In this document: one piece after another, positions 1-6,756 of the stretch
Position numbering within the stretch: the first letter of the stretch is position 1
How the letters are laid out: each line of letters starts with the position of its first letter
Assembly (NCBI GenBank): GCA_964608495.1
Contig: CAZSOQ010000136.1
Location: 1-14,051, forward strand
DNA from: JAKORR01 sp964608495
GTDB lineage: Bacteria > Armatimonadota > Zipacnadia > Zipacnadales > FEN-943
Direction: 5' to 3'
DNA: 14,051 nt
Made by a program: the position numbers and the translations under genes
The notes under the pieces: generated by a model
What the model was told of the DNA's origin: nothing
The model's input: only the letters and a program-made list of their open reading frames with translations
Databases searched by the model: none

Positions 1-10
1 AGTCATGGGG

Positions 11-244
11 TCAGGGGGCCGGGCTGCGCAGAAAGGGCGCGGGCCTACCCGCGCCGTACAGGCTCATAGCCCAAGGCTTACAGTAGTACGCTGCGCAGTA
101 CTCCTTCTCCAGCGCTTTCTGCGCAGCCTCGGGCAGAGCCCCGCGGTCTTTCCTGCCTTTCCTCCCGCCGTTCCTCCCGCGGTGGTCTTTCTGCCTTCCG
201 TGGGCGGCCGGGTGGCGGGCAAGTAGGGGTCGTCTGCCGCGCAT
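11..244 (-). CDS. Possible small coupled ORF, 77 aa, unknown
   Basis: The ATG at 242-244 overlaps by one base the TGA stop of the upstream glycosidase-like gene (TGATG on the minus strand), a classic layout for translational coupling; there is no good ribosome-binding site of its own. The N-terminal 35 residues are basic and low in complexity (many G, R and K). They are followed by LPEAAQKALEKEY, which resembles the start of PepSY-like repeats, where LPxAVxxAI is common. The last third (YCKPW, then a P/R-rich tail) does not look like a conserved domain. A strong hairpin at 36-55 lies inside the ORF, which argues against it or suggests decay. It could be a genuine small basic protein, a gene remnant, or a chance ORF in GC-rich DNA. 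Confidence 0.28.
   Translation of the reverse strand: MRGRRPLLARHPAAHGRQKDHRGRNGGRKGRKDRGALPEAAQKALEKEYCAAYYCKPWAMSLYGAGRPAPFLRSPAP
22..128. repeat. Inverted repeats around TGCGCAG; structured region
   Basis: A 14-bp perfect inverted repeat pairs 22-35 with 115-128. Inside it, 36-43 pairs perfectly with 48-55 (8-bp GC stem, CCTA loop), and 85-89 pairs with 98-102 around a further TGCGCA. The core TGCGCA occurs three times (25-30, 92-97, 120-125). On the minus strand the 36-55 hairpin is followed by CTTTCT, so it could act as a weak terminator for the leftward operon, but the T tract is poor. It may equally be recombination-prone debris. Confidence 0.45.
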
Positions 245-1821
245 CACTCTGTGTGGAAGCTATAGGGATGTACCTCATAGGGCTCGAAGGTATCGTCGAG
301 GATTGCGCCCTCGAAAGGCGCCTTTCGGCCCTCCCAGAGCACGTTCACGTCTCCTCTTACACCCGGTAGTAGGCACTTGAGGCGCGCTTGGCGATTCCTT
401 ATGTTAACTGTCAGCAGCACTCGCTCCGCCCCTTGTCCTTTCAGGACGCAGTGCACGGCGTCTTCTCCTTCGCTCACCTTCTGTGTCTGTTGGGGGTCGG
501 GTGCCAGGAGGAGCGGTGCCAGGTCCCTGACCTCGCGCGCGATTCGGGTGATTCCCTCCCACCGCAGGGGGTAGCAGCCCGGGATGGTGCCCCGGAACAC
601 CCAAGCGGCCTGGCCGGACGGCACGCCCGTCTTCCGGGCGACCTCGTCCGAGTGGATGCAGAAGCCCGTATAGACGAACCACAGGATCCCCTTCGCGCCG
701 TGCACGAGGGCCAGGTAGGTCATGCACCTCTGCTCCTCGATGGTGGGCATACGATAGGACCCGGGTCCCAGGGGGTGAGCGAAGCACTGGGGGACCATCC
801 ACACGGGCTTGCGGTCGCCCACGGCCTCGCGGGCGTGATCCACCCAGTCGGCCACGCGTGCCATGTCCGGCTCCGAGTCCTTGTAGCACACGTAGGGGTC
901 CACCAGGAACACGTCCGTCGTGTCGGCATAGGCCCTGAACTCGGAGGGCACGCAGAAGACGGTGCAGGTGAGGTGTGAGGGATCGCGATCGAGGGCCTGC
1001 TGGTACACCCAGCGCATGTCGTCGGGGCTCTGGCCCGGCTGCGCGAGCGACGGCTCGTCCCAGAGGTAGTAGCCGAGCAGGCCGCGCAGCCCCGCCAGCC
1101 GACTCACGGCCCCGGCCAGGCCCTGGGTATCCCGGTCGGCGACGTAGGGACGCAGGGCGGAGACGATGAGCCCCAGGCCGGCTTCCGCGGCCCGCTCCGT
1201 CATGCGCGCGCAGGCTTCCACGTCGCTGGTGTAGGTGAGGACGGTGTTGAACCCCTCGGCGGCGAAGCGCTCGAAGTCCTCCGTGAGAGTGCTATAGAAG
1301 CCCACGGGGAAGGTGGGCTTGCCGTCCACGAGCAGTTCGTTGTGGTCGCCGATCGCCGAGGCGGGCTTGAGGTCGGGCCGCGCGCGCAGGGGAAGGGTCG
1401 CCGAGGTCACGGGCTCGCCGCCCGCCAGCAGGGCCACGCACACCTCGTGGTCACCAGCGGCAAGCTCGGGAAGCGTCACCACGACGACGCCTTCGGGCCC
1501 CGGCTTCTCGACTGTCTTCTCGACCACGGCCCGGCCGGCGGCGAGGACCTCAGCCCTCAGCGTCAGCCCCTCGCGCAGCGCCTCGGTGGCCTTGACCGCC
1601 GTCCGCAGGCGCAGTACCCGGCCCGCCGAGGGCCCGAAGACCGTGGCGCGGTAGCGCGGCGACAGATGGCCCGCCTCCAGCGGCGAGGGCACCGGCGCTT
1701 CGCCCAGGAAGTAGGGCAGCGGTGGGTCGTCGGCCGACGTGACAAGGTAGCGCGCGCGGTGAGGCCAGGGGGCGTTGTAGCCGAAGTCCGCCGCCGTCTC
1801 GCCGCTCGAGGGCACGGTCAC
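244..1821 (-). CDS. TIM-barrel glycosidase-like protein (clan GH-A-like), 525 aa; probably the 3' part of a split gene
   Basis: Residues 1-150 form beta-sandwich/Ig-like segments. A (beta/alpha)8-type barrel starts at about 160 with LLVDGKPTFPVGFY (163-176), the usual lead-in of GH2/GH42-like barrels. GYYLWDEPSL (250-259) gives a candidate acid/base Glu256. The strand-7 segment PVWMVPQCF (339-347) carries Gln346 where a GH-A nucleophile Glu would be expected. A beta-sandwich tail with WEG near 496-498 ends the protein. It has no signal peptide of its own. The GTG start overlaps the upstream stop (GTGA), and the frame is open further upstream with sensible residues, so this start may be an artefact of a frameshift. 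The exact GH family is not recognised; a catalytically altered or non-hydrolytic homologue is possible. Confidence 0.75.
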   Translation of the reverse strand: MTVPSSGETAADFGYNAPWPHRARYLVTSADDPPLPYFLGEAPVPSPLEAGHLSPRYRATVFGPSAGRVLRLRTAVKATEALREGLTLRAEVLAAGRAVVEKTVEKPGPEGVVVVTLPELAAGDHEVCVALLAGGEPVTSATLPLRARPDLKPASAIGDHNELLVDGKPTFPVGFYSTLTEDFERFAAEGFNTVLTYTSDVEACARMTERAAEAGLGLIVSALRPYVADRDTQGLAGAVSRLAGLRGLLGYYLWDEPSLAQPGQSPDDMRWVYQQALDRDPSHLTCTVFCVPSEFRAYADTTDVFLVDPYVCYKDSEPDMARVADWVDHAREAVGDRKPVWMVPQCFAHPLGPGSYRMPTIEEQRCMTYLALVHGAKGILWFVYTGFCIHSDEVARKTGVPSGQAAWVFRGTIPGCYPLRWEGITRIAREVRDLAPLLLAPDPQQTQKVSEGEDAVHCVLKGQGAERVLLTVNIRNRQARLKCLLPGVRGDVNVLWEGRKAPFEGAILDDTFEPYEVHPYSFHTE

Positions 1822-2642
1822 CCGCGTTTCTGGGGCTTCGCGTCGGGCTGATCGGTGCGCAGGCTGATCACGAGCGGCACCGGCGCCGGGCGGGTGTTCC
1901 CAAGCCCCAGCGAGCAGCGCCAGCCTGACGGCAGCCCCTCCAGGAGCGGGCCCGCCGTCATCCGGCAGCTCAGGCCCGTGCGGTCCACCACGGCCACGTC
2001 GTCGAACCAGATTCTCCCCGGCTCAGGGCTGCCGCCCACCTGCAGGATGGGCACGATATACCTGGCGTCCTCCGGCGCGGCAGCCGCCACGCCCAGCAAC
2101 TGCCAGCCCTCGCCGTCCAGGACGAAGTACTCCCGCACGTAGGACGGGACCCAGGTCTTCCCGTCGGTCCAGCGCAGGACGAGCCCGGCCCTCTGTCGCG
2201 CGCTCCCTTCGGCCCGCACCCACGCGGACAGCAGGTACTCGTGGCCCACGACCACCGGCGGTCGCTCCTGCCCCAGGTCCTTCGAGTCCAGCGTGTTGGC
2301 GTAGGCGGCGGTGTCCAGGGGCAGCCAGGAGGCGTTGCGCGATCCCAGCACGATGGACACGGACCGACGGCCGGAGTGGGCCTGCTGGTCGTCCCAGAGG
2401 AACCGCAGCCGCTCGTCGTCGTGGGACCCCGGGTACACGCCCCAGCCCAGCGGCTGGCCCTCGCGGCCGGGGTCAGGCTGCTCGAAGCTCGGGTTGATGA
2501 GCCGCACGACCTCGGGCGATGCGCGGGGTCTGCCCGCCGCCTCCTGGGCCGACGCCGAGGCGGCCAGGGCCGCCGCCAGGGCCACGACCGATGCCGTGCG
2601 CCCGAACGTGGGCCACGTGCCTGCTACGCTGCTGCCCCTCAT
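1818..2642 (-). CDS. Secreted carbohydrate-binding-type protein, 274 aa; probably the 5' part of a split glycosidase gene
   Basis: The ATG at 2642 is well supported by GGGAGGAAG about 8 nt upstream. Residues 1-32 are a Sec signal peptide: basic start, hydrophobic VVALAAALAAS, then ASA before Gln33. Residues 47-220 resemble a CBM4/9-like jelly roll (LINPSFEQPD at 48-57, PLGWGVYP at 64-71, YLLSAWVRAEG at 136-146, IWFDDVAVVD at 211-220). After 226 an Ig-like strand set begins (CSLGLGNTRPAPVPLVISLRTD) and stops abruptly at KPQKRG. The next gene opens with the apparent continuation of that domain (VTVPSSGETAADF). A 30-bp gap to the upstream URO-D-like gene suggests one operon. Read as one protein with the next gene it would be signal peptide, CBM, Ig-like and barrel, about 800 residues. 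Confidence 0.72.
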   Translation of the reverse strand: MRGSSVAGTWPTFGRTASVVALAAALAASASAQEAAGRPRASPEVVRLINPSFEQPDPGREGQPLGWGVYPGSHDDERLRFLWDDQQAHSGRRSVSIVLGSRNASWLPLDTAAYANTLDSKDLGQERPPVVVGHEYLLSAWVRAEGSARQRAGLVLRWTDGKTWVPSYVREYFVLDGEGWQLLGVAAAAPEDARYIVPILQVGGSPEPGRIWFDDVAVVDRTGLSCRMTAGPLLEGLPSGWRCSLGLGNTRPAPVPLVISLRTDQPDAKPQKRG

Positions 2643-2671
2643 CGTGTCTTCCTCCCGTCCCGCGCGGCCTG

Positions 2672-3703
2672 TCAGGTCACCGGCTCACACAGGGTCTCGA
2701 GATAGGCGCGCAGGTTCACAATCGGTGTATCGGGCAGTATCGCGTTCCCCGCCGCCAGCATCAGCCCGCCCTGCGGCCGGTGGAAGGCGCGGATTCGCCT
2801 CCGCACATGCGCCCGGACTTGCTCGGGCGTGCCGAAGGGTATCACCTGCTGCACATCCATCCCGATCCAAAAGCAGACCCGTCCACCGTACCGGCCCGCG
2901 ATGCCCGCATCGTCCATCGTCCCCGCCTGGATGGGGTGTATCACGTCCACGCCGCACTCGATCAGGTCGTCCATCAGCTCCGCCACGTTGCCGCAAGTAT
3001 GCAGCCAGAAGTCCAGGCCGTGCTCGTGCAGCATCTCCCCGAGTGCGCGGTAGTAGGGCAGGTAGAGGTCGCGGAAGGTCTGCGGGCTCATGAAGAGGCT
3101 GAGCTGGGTGCCCAGGTCATCGCCGCCCCACACCCCATCACCACCGGCCTGGGCCGTGCGCCGCGCCCAGACGCGGTACAGGTCCAGGAGCCGGTCCATG
3201 ACGGTCCGCAGCTCGCCGGGCGCGTCGTAGAAGTCGCACAGCAGGTTCTGGATGCCGCGCAGGTAGGCCAGGCGCTGGTGGAAGTAGTGGCCCCAGCCCA
3301 CAAGGATGTACCGGTCGGGGCTGGCCCGCCGCGCGCGGGCCACGCCGTCGGCTACCCCCGGTCGCTCGGGGTCGGGGAACTCGTCGAGGAAGCGATCCAG
3401 CTCCGACCAGCCCTCTATCACGGGGCAGGCGTCCACGGGCAGGCCCTGGGGCTTCGCCTTGTCCCCGAAAGCGAAGCGGTAGTTGGGATCGTCGGGCGGC
3501 GCCTGCCAGTAGTCGAGGGGGATCCCGGCCTGCAGCGCATCGTCCGGGTACTCGCGGAGCAGGGCGCGGAAGCTGTCGCCGTGGGCCTCGATGGTGAGGG
3601 GGTTGTGCCACAGGGCCAGGGCGCGCGGCGGTCGCGGCGGGCTGCCGAAGTGGATTGCGGCCCGCACCTCGTCGCGCGCCAGCAGCGGGAAGGGACTGGC
3701 CAT
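2672..3703 (-). CDS. Uroporphyrinogen decarboxylase/MtaA-family protein, 343 aa
   Basis: The fold family includes haem-pathway HemE and corrinoid methyltransferases (MtaA, CmuA). Visible marks are GWGHYFHQRLAYLRG (136-150), GGDDLGTQLSLFMSP (193-207), LHTCGNVAELMDDLIECGVD (234-253) and the C-terminal LAAGNAILPDTPIVN (316-330). His235 and Cys237 match the H-x-C half of the zinc site of MtaA-type methyltransferases. The third ligand, often Cys in the late Gly-Cys motif, is replaced by Asn320. The N-terminal arginine-rich substrate motif of true HemE is not seen, so this is unlikely to make haem. The ATG at 3703 is chosen because AGGAAGAG lies just upstream and upstream residues lack family character, although the frame stays open to 4081. 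It probably leads the leftward operon with the secreted glycosidase-like genes; the substrate is unknown. Confidence 0.8.
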   Translation of the reverse strand: MASPFPLLARDEVRAAIHFGSPPRPPRALALWHNPLTIEAHGDSFRALLREYPDDALQAGIPLDYWQAPPDDPNYRFAFGDKAKPQGLPVDACPVIEGWSELDRFLDEFPDPERPGVADGVARARRASPDRYILVGWGHYFHQRLAYLRGIQNLLCDFYDAPGELRTVMDRLLDLYRVWARRTAQAGGDGVWGGDDLGTQLSLFMSPQTFRDLYLPYYRALGEMLHEHGLDFWLHTCGNVAELMDDLIECGVDVIHPIQAGTMDDAGIAGRYGGRVCFWIGMDVQQVIPFGTPEQVRAHVRRRIRAFHRPQGGLMLAAGNAILPDTPIVNLRAYLETLCEPVT

Positions 3704-3920
3704 CCGCTCTTCCTGGGCCTCCCTCGGCCAGGGAGGGCCTGACCGGGCGGGTTCGCGGCCCGGGACGCCGTCACCTGCCCGTGGAGCGCACCGGGTGTTG
3801 AACCGCTGGGCCTTCGCCGGACTCCTAGACTGCGAAGTCGGGCATCTCGCGGCCGAGGGCGGGCGTGCTTTCGGGGGGTGGCGGACGCCGGTCGGGATAC
3901 GAGGGATCGGTGGTGCGACG
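3704..3920. other. Divergent intergenic region between URO-D-like and pseudopilin genes
   Basis: These 217 bp should hold promoters for both directions. I see no convincing -35/-10 pair. A 7-bp perfect inverted repeat (3718-3724 with 3730-3736, 5-nt loop) lies in the leader of the URO-D-like gene, just before its ribosome-binding site, and could shape translation or bind a regulator. The rest is GC-rich with no recognisable feature. Confidence 0.5.
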
Positions 3921-4622
3921 GTGTTGAGGTGCAGGGGCTTCAGTCTGGTCGAGCTGCTGGCGGTGATCGCCATCATCGTCCTGCTGGCAGCCTTGCTGGT
4001 GCCGGCCTTCGTGCGCAGTCGCGCTCGCGCCCACGAGGCCACCTGCCAGACCCGCCTGCGCCAGCTCGGGATGGCCTGCACGACCTACCTGATAGACAAC
4101 GACGAGGGCTGGCCCATCGAGGACTACAGACGCGAGGAGATGACCTGGCGCAACCAGCTCCTGCCCTACGTCGGCTCGGCCGAGCTGTTCCGCTGTCCGG
4201 CCTTCGTGCCGCGACGCGACCCGCCCGACGACGTTCTGCTGTCGCAGGGCTACGGCTTCCATGCGCTTCTCGGGCCTTACCCCGGCATGAACCCCCGGTG
4301 GTACGACGAGGCAAAGGAGTGGGTCTATCCCACCGAGGCCGACGTCGGGCCAGCACGCATCATCGTGGTGGCCGACAGCCAAGAGCTTGCCATCGGCCAC
4401 TTCCCCAGCGATCTAGACAACCTGTGCTGGGCGAACGGCCCCGACATGGCCGGGAGCGTCGCCGGCGATGGGCGGCGGCCCGCTAGCTGGCTGCGTCACC
4501 CGGGAGGGACGGCCATCTGCTTCCTCGACGGTCATGTGAAGCTCTTCCTCCCCGGTCAGCTCTTGGCCTACGTCCCCCGGGCGTGGCACAAGCAGGGCAA
4601 GTCGCCGCCCCCGAACTGGTAG
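3921..4622 (+). CDS. Type II pseudopilin-like protein with H-X9-DG motif, 233 aa
   Basis: The N-terminus is a textbook prepilin signal: short leader MLRCRG, cleavage before Phe7, Glu at mature position 5 (FSLVE), then a hydrophobic helix to about residue 29. At the C-terminus His193, nine residues and Asp203-Gly204 give an exact H-X9-DG motif. That motif marks the large pseudopilin-like families of Planctomycetota, Lentisphaerae and Armatimonadota. The middle region has a Cys pair (Cys92, Cys169) and many aromatics. Start choice: GTG at 3921 gives the usual short leader; TTG at 3924 is an alternative; only a weak GGTGGTG-like ribosome-binding site is present. The frame is open back to 3591, but that stretch is antisense to the URO-D-like gene. 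No other pilus or secretion gene lies nearby, so the partner machinery must be elsewhere. The role is unknown. Confidence 0.88.
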   Translation: MLRCRGFSLVELLAVIAIIVLLAALLVPAFVRSRARAHEATCQTRLRQLGMACTTYLIDNDEGWPIEDYRREEMTWRNQLLPYVGSAELFRCPAFVPRRDPPDDVLLSQGYGFHALLGPYPGMNPRWYDEAKEWVYPTEADVGPARIIVVADSQELAIGHFPSDLDNLCWANGPDMAGSVAGDGRRPASWLRHPGGTAICFLDGHVKLFLPGQLLAYVPRAWHKQGKSPPPNW

Positions 4623-4673
4623 CCGCGGGACAGGCTCTTCGGGTAGGAAGGACCCCCTTCGGCGGAGAACACA

Positions 4674-4700
4674 GGCCCAGCTCTGCCACGGGGGTGGGCC
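4674..4700 (+). promoter_or_regulatory. Hairpin covering the ribosome-binding site of the GH50-like gene
   Basis: GGCCCA at 4674-4679 is complementary to TGGGCC at 4695-4700. The right arm and the preceding G run contain the only Shine-Dalgarno-like bases before the ATG at 4705. Folding would partly hide the start site. A 6-bp repeat is easily met by chance in DNA this rich in GC. Confidence 0.25.
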
Positions 4701-4704
4701 CGAG

Positions 4705-6705
4705 ATGCCCGCTATCGTCACCTTCGACCTGACCGCCGGCGAGCCCAGGGGCGCGAGCACGCGTGTTGAGGCCCTGGAAGCGGAGGGCGCCGCCCGCCTG
4801 TGGGTCGGCCCGGACGGAGGCGCCCTGCGCTTCGCCTGGCCGGCCGAGGTCGGGCCGTCGCTGCCGGCGACCGCGGTTCTCGCCGTGGACGTGTACCACA
4901 CCCTCGCCCTCACCTTGCCGGTGCGCTTTGCCTTCCACGAGGGCGGCGAGGAACAGGCGGCCATCGGGGCCACCGCCGGGGTGCTGCCGGGGGTGCGCAC
5001 GCGTGTGTTCTTCCCGCTGGACGCCCTGAAGGCCGAGACGATCTTCGTACCGCGCACACCCGGGCGGCTGAAGATGGTCGTCTTCGGACGGCCCACGGGC
5101 CCGGACAGGCTGGCCTTCTTCACGCTGGGCGTGGGGGCCGTGGGCGAGGAAGGCTTCTGCGATCTGTCGGGCCTGCGCCTGCTCGACAGCCAGGAGCTCC
5201 GTCCGCCCGAGGGCGAGCCGGTGGCGGACGAGCTGGGCCAGTGGACCGCCCGCGCCTGGCCCGGGAAGACGTCCGGCGTGGCGGACCTGAGGGCCCGCCT
5301 GCGCGAAGCCGACGCCGAGCCTGAGACTCCCCTTCGGGGCCGCACAGCCTTCGGCGGGTGCACGGAGGTCCGTTTCGACCCCACGGGCTTCTTCCGCACC
5401 GAGCACGACGGCCGGCGCTGGTGGCTGGTGGACCCCGAGGGCGGGGCCTTTTTCAGCGCCGGCGTGGACTGCGTGCGCCCCGAGGCCGAAGCGAACGTGG
5501 AGGGCAACGAGGCCCTCTGCGGGTCTCTGCCGCCTCGCGACGGGGAGTTCGCCGGCGCGTGGAGCGGCGAGCACGCCTTCCACTGGAGCATCGCCAACCT
5601 GATGCGTGTCTTCGGCCCCGATTGGCGCGCCGCCTGGGAACGCCTGGCCCGGAAGTGGCTCATCAACTGGGGCTTCAACACGGTCGCCAACTGGGCGGAC
5701 CTGGGCTTCGCGCGCCGGTCGGGGCTACCCTACGTGGTGGCGCTGGCGGGCTTCCCGGAGACCGAGCGGACCGTTTTCCGCGACTTCCCGGACGTCTTCG
5801 CGCCCGAGTACGCCACCGCGGCGAGCCGCTTCGCTACGCAGCTCGATGAGTTCCGCGACGATCCCCGCCTCATCGGATACTTCCTGCGCAACGAGCCCAA
5901 GTGGGGCTTTGGGCAGTACCGCATCGCCGAGGCGCTGCTGAGCCACGATCCCAGGCGGGCGCCCGGCTGCCGACGCACGCTGGCGGAGTACCTGGCGGAG
6001 GCCCACGAGGGCAGCGAGACGCGCTTCACCGAGGCCTGGGGCGGGTTGGTGCCGAGCTTCCGGGCCGTCGAGGAGTACCTGCTGGCCGACCCGGCCCTCC
6101 TCACCGAGCGCGCCCGCGAGGACCTGGGCACCTTCTCGCGCAGGATGGTGGACGCCTACGTGCGCATCCCCAGCGACGCCTGCCGCGCCGTGGACCCACA
6201 CCACCTCAACCTGGGCATGCGGTGGGCGTGGATCGCCTCGGACGACCTGCTCGCCGGGTCCGACGTCCTCGATGTCTTCTCGCTGAACATGTACCAGATG
6301 GCCCCCGACCGCGCCGTGATCGAGCACGTGGCCCGAGCCTGCGGGAAGCCGGTCCTGATCGGCGAGTTCCACTGGGGGGCGCGGGACCGGGGCCTGCCGT
6401 CCACGGGCCTGCGGGCCGTCGCGAGCCAAGCCGACCGCGGCCGGGCCTACCGGTACTACGTCGAGCAGGCAGCCGCGATGCCGGACCTGGTGGGCACCCA
6501 CTACTTCCAGATGAACGACCAGCCGGTGCTGGGGCGGTTCGACGGGGGGAACTCCCAGATCGGGCTGGTGGACGTGTGCTGGCGTCCCTACGAGGAGATG
6601 GTCGCCGCGGCCCGGGAGACGCACGAGCGGCTTTACGACGTGGCCTCGGGGCGGTGCGAGCCCTTCGCGGACGCGCCCGAGGAGCTGCCCCGGATCGGCT
6701 TCTGA
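4705..6705 (+). CDS. GH50 (beta-agarase)-like glycoside hydrolase, 666 aa
   Basis: An N-terminal beta-sandwich (1-165) precedes a TIM barrel (about 215-640). TGFFRTEHDGRRWWLVDPEG (227-246) followed by FFSAGVDCVR (249-258) is the typical entry block of GH50 agarases and relatives. YFLRNEPKWGFG (392-403) supplies Glu397 as candidate acid/base. LIGEFHWGARDRG (551-563) supplies Glu554 as candidate nucleophile, matching the family's IGEFH-type motif. THYFQMNDQPVLGRFDG (598-614) is a late barrel loop. Both catalytic Glu are present, so it should be active, but agarose as substrate is not shown. No signal peptide is visible, which suggests cytoplasmic action on imported oligosaccharides or a missed upstream start. 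The next gene follows after 51 bp, probably co-transcribed. A GH42- or GH86-related family is the main alternative. Confidence 0.75.
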   Translation: MPAIVTFDLTAGEPRGASTRVEALEAEGAARLWVGPDGGALRFAWPAEVGPSLPATAVLAVDVYHTLALTLPVRFAFHEGGEEQAAIGATAGVLPGVRTRVFFPLDALKAETIFVPRTPGRLKMVVFGRPTGPDRLAFFTLGVGAVGEEGFCDLSGLRLLDSQELRPPEGEPVADELGQWTARAWPGKTSGVADLRARLREADAEPETPLRGRTAFGGCTEVRFDPTGFFRTEHDGRRWWLVDPEGGAFFSAGVDCVRPEAEANVEGNEALCGSLPPRDGEFAGAWSGEHAFHWSIANLMRVFGPDWRAAWERLARKWLINWGFNTVANWADLGFARRSGLPYVVALAGFPETERTVFRDFPDVFAPEYATAASRFATQLDEFRDDPRLIGYFLRNEPKWGFGQYRIAEALLSHDPRRAPGCRRTLAEYLAEAHEGSETRFTEAWGGLVPSFRAVEEYLLADPALLTERAREDLGTFSRRMVDAYVRIPSDACRAVDPHHLNLGMRWAWIASDDLLAGSDVLDVFSLNMYQMAPDRAVIEHVARACGKPVLIGEFHWGARDRGLPSTGLRAVASQADRGRAYRYYVEQAAAMPDLVGTHYFQMNDQPVLGRFDGGNSQIGLVDVCWRPYEEMVAAARETHERLYDVASGRCEPFADAPEELPRIGF

Positions 6706-6756
6706 GGCTGTGCCGCGACCCGACTCCGGCCCAATCCCGCACGGGAGGCAGAGAGC

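Noticed and set aside
2311..3742. Overlapping plus-strand open frames opposite the URO-D-like gene
   Set aside because: They are antisense to a gene with strong family motifs and have no sensible protein features.
3798..3831. TTGAAC and TAGACT as a promoter for the pseudopilin gene
   Set aside because: The spacing of 22 bp is too long and the -10 match is weak.
3591..3920. N-terminal extension of the pseudopilin-like gene
   Set aside because: Prepilin leaders are short and the cleavage motif would then be 116 residues in; the extra stretch is antisense to the URO-D-like gene.
3704..4081. N-terminal extension of the URO-D-like gene by 126 codons
   Set aside because: The extension is antisense to the pseudopilin start, lacks family similarity, and the internal ATG at 3703 has a good ribosome-binding site.
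4413..5690. Minus-strand open frame of 425 codons
   Set aside because: It overlaps the GH50-like and pseudopilin genes antisense, with low-complexity S/R/P content; a shadow of GC-rich coding.
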